The translations under genes and the position numbers were made by a program. A DNA stretch of 64,000 nucleotides from contig CAWBPR010000016.1 of NCBI GenBank assembly GCA_963790775.1, positions 62,001 through 126,000 of the forward strand, in the 5' to 3' direction. The DNA is from JASJBU01 sp963790775. GTDB lineage: Bacteria > Pseudomonadota > Gammaproteobacteria > Chromatiales > Chromatiaceae. The notes beneath the pieces are model-generated. The model was not told where the DNA came from. It worked only from the letters and a program-made list of their open reading frames with translations, and made no database searches. Below, piece after piece: positions 63,863-64,000 of the stretch (the stretch's first letter is position 1; every line of letters begins with the position of its first letter).

Positions 63863-64000
63863 ATGCCAACGAAGAGACTATCAATGCGTAAATTAAGAGA
63901 AGTATTAAGACTTCGGCTGTCAGCCCAACTGAGCATGCGCCAAATCCGCGACAGCCTGCGTCTGAGTCTGGGTGCGGTACAAAAAATCACCCATAAAGCC
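63863..64000 (+). CDS. IstA-like transposase, 5' end only (cut by window edge)
   Basis: 46 residues from ATG 63863 (GGGGAAAGG upstream): LSMRKLREVLRLRLSAQLSM then RQIRDSLRLSLGAVQKIT, a helix-turn-helix typical of the N-terminus of IS21-family IstA. The repeats just upstream support the call. The rest lies past the window. Confidence 0.8.
   Translation, partial: MPTKRLSMRKLREVLRLRLSAQLSMRQIRDSLRLSLGAVQKITHKA

Overview
The window looks like the chromosome of a gammaproteobacterium, most likely a Chromatiales or sulfur-oxidiser type lineage. The argument is the order recA-recX-alaS-lysC-csrA-tRNA-Ser-tRNA-Arg, the Fe superoxide dismutase, GGDEF/EAL signalling, glycogen and polyhydroxyalkanoate genes, and the high codon similarity of the core genes to such organisms. 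This placement is inference; no rRNA is present.

Layout. 0-3.3 kb: SH3-domain protein, argF and argD (arginine synthesis), a CopD-like membrane protein. 3.3-8.5 kb: a decayed stretch with two copies of an interspersed repeat, a multiply broken glycerophosphodiesterase, a frameshifted class II asparagine-synthetase-like gene and a nested palindromic element. 8.5-16.3 kb: an extra EF-G, a lone hydantoinase B, sodB, a DUF3465 protein and a PAS-GGDEF-EAL protein. 16.3-18.2 kb: gene-poor, with two plausible very small genes. 18.2-26.3 kb: PhoX-like phosphatase, EcsC, a small membrane-protein group (DUF5132 plus HMA-like), TerC, a PHA-system protein and glycogen phosphorylase. 26.8-35.7 kb: dgkA, a Nudix hydrolase and a tightly packed run (PhoU/APH kinase, RimK-like ATP-grasp, HprK-like kinase, SixA-Nudix fusion, histidine phosphatase, metallophosphatase, small Trp-motif protein) that matches the predicted but uncharacterised GAK (grasp-and-kinase) system, followed by pncC and thpR. 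35.7-45.1 kb: a zinc-ribbon/TM/repeat protein and recA, which share a duplicated upstream module, then recX, alaS, lysC, csrA and two tRNAs.

45.0-51.1 kb is a tandem integrated island: the last 48 bp of tRNA-Arg and its flank recur exactly at 48861 and in truncated form at 51120. Unit 1 carries a TOTE-type primase-helicase conflict protein and a HigB/HigA-like toxin-antitoxin pair. Unit 2 carries a frameshifted IS and a TumE/TumA-like pair. No integrase is visible, and a second IS (51.1-52.7 kb) truncates the third repeat.

52.8-62.7 kb is a four-gene overlapping minus-strand operon, plus one upstream gene, around a giant (about 1795 aa) multicopper-oxidase lipoprotein with a beta-propeller protein, an SCO copper chaperone and a cytochrome c/periplasmic-binding fusion. 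The combination resembles MnxG-type manganese oxidase loci. The right edge holds a transposase relic cut by the start of an IS21-family element.

The most interesting parts are the GAK gene run, the giant multicopper oxidase operon, and the tandem tRNA-Arg island.
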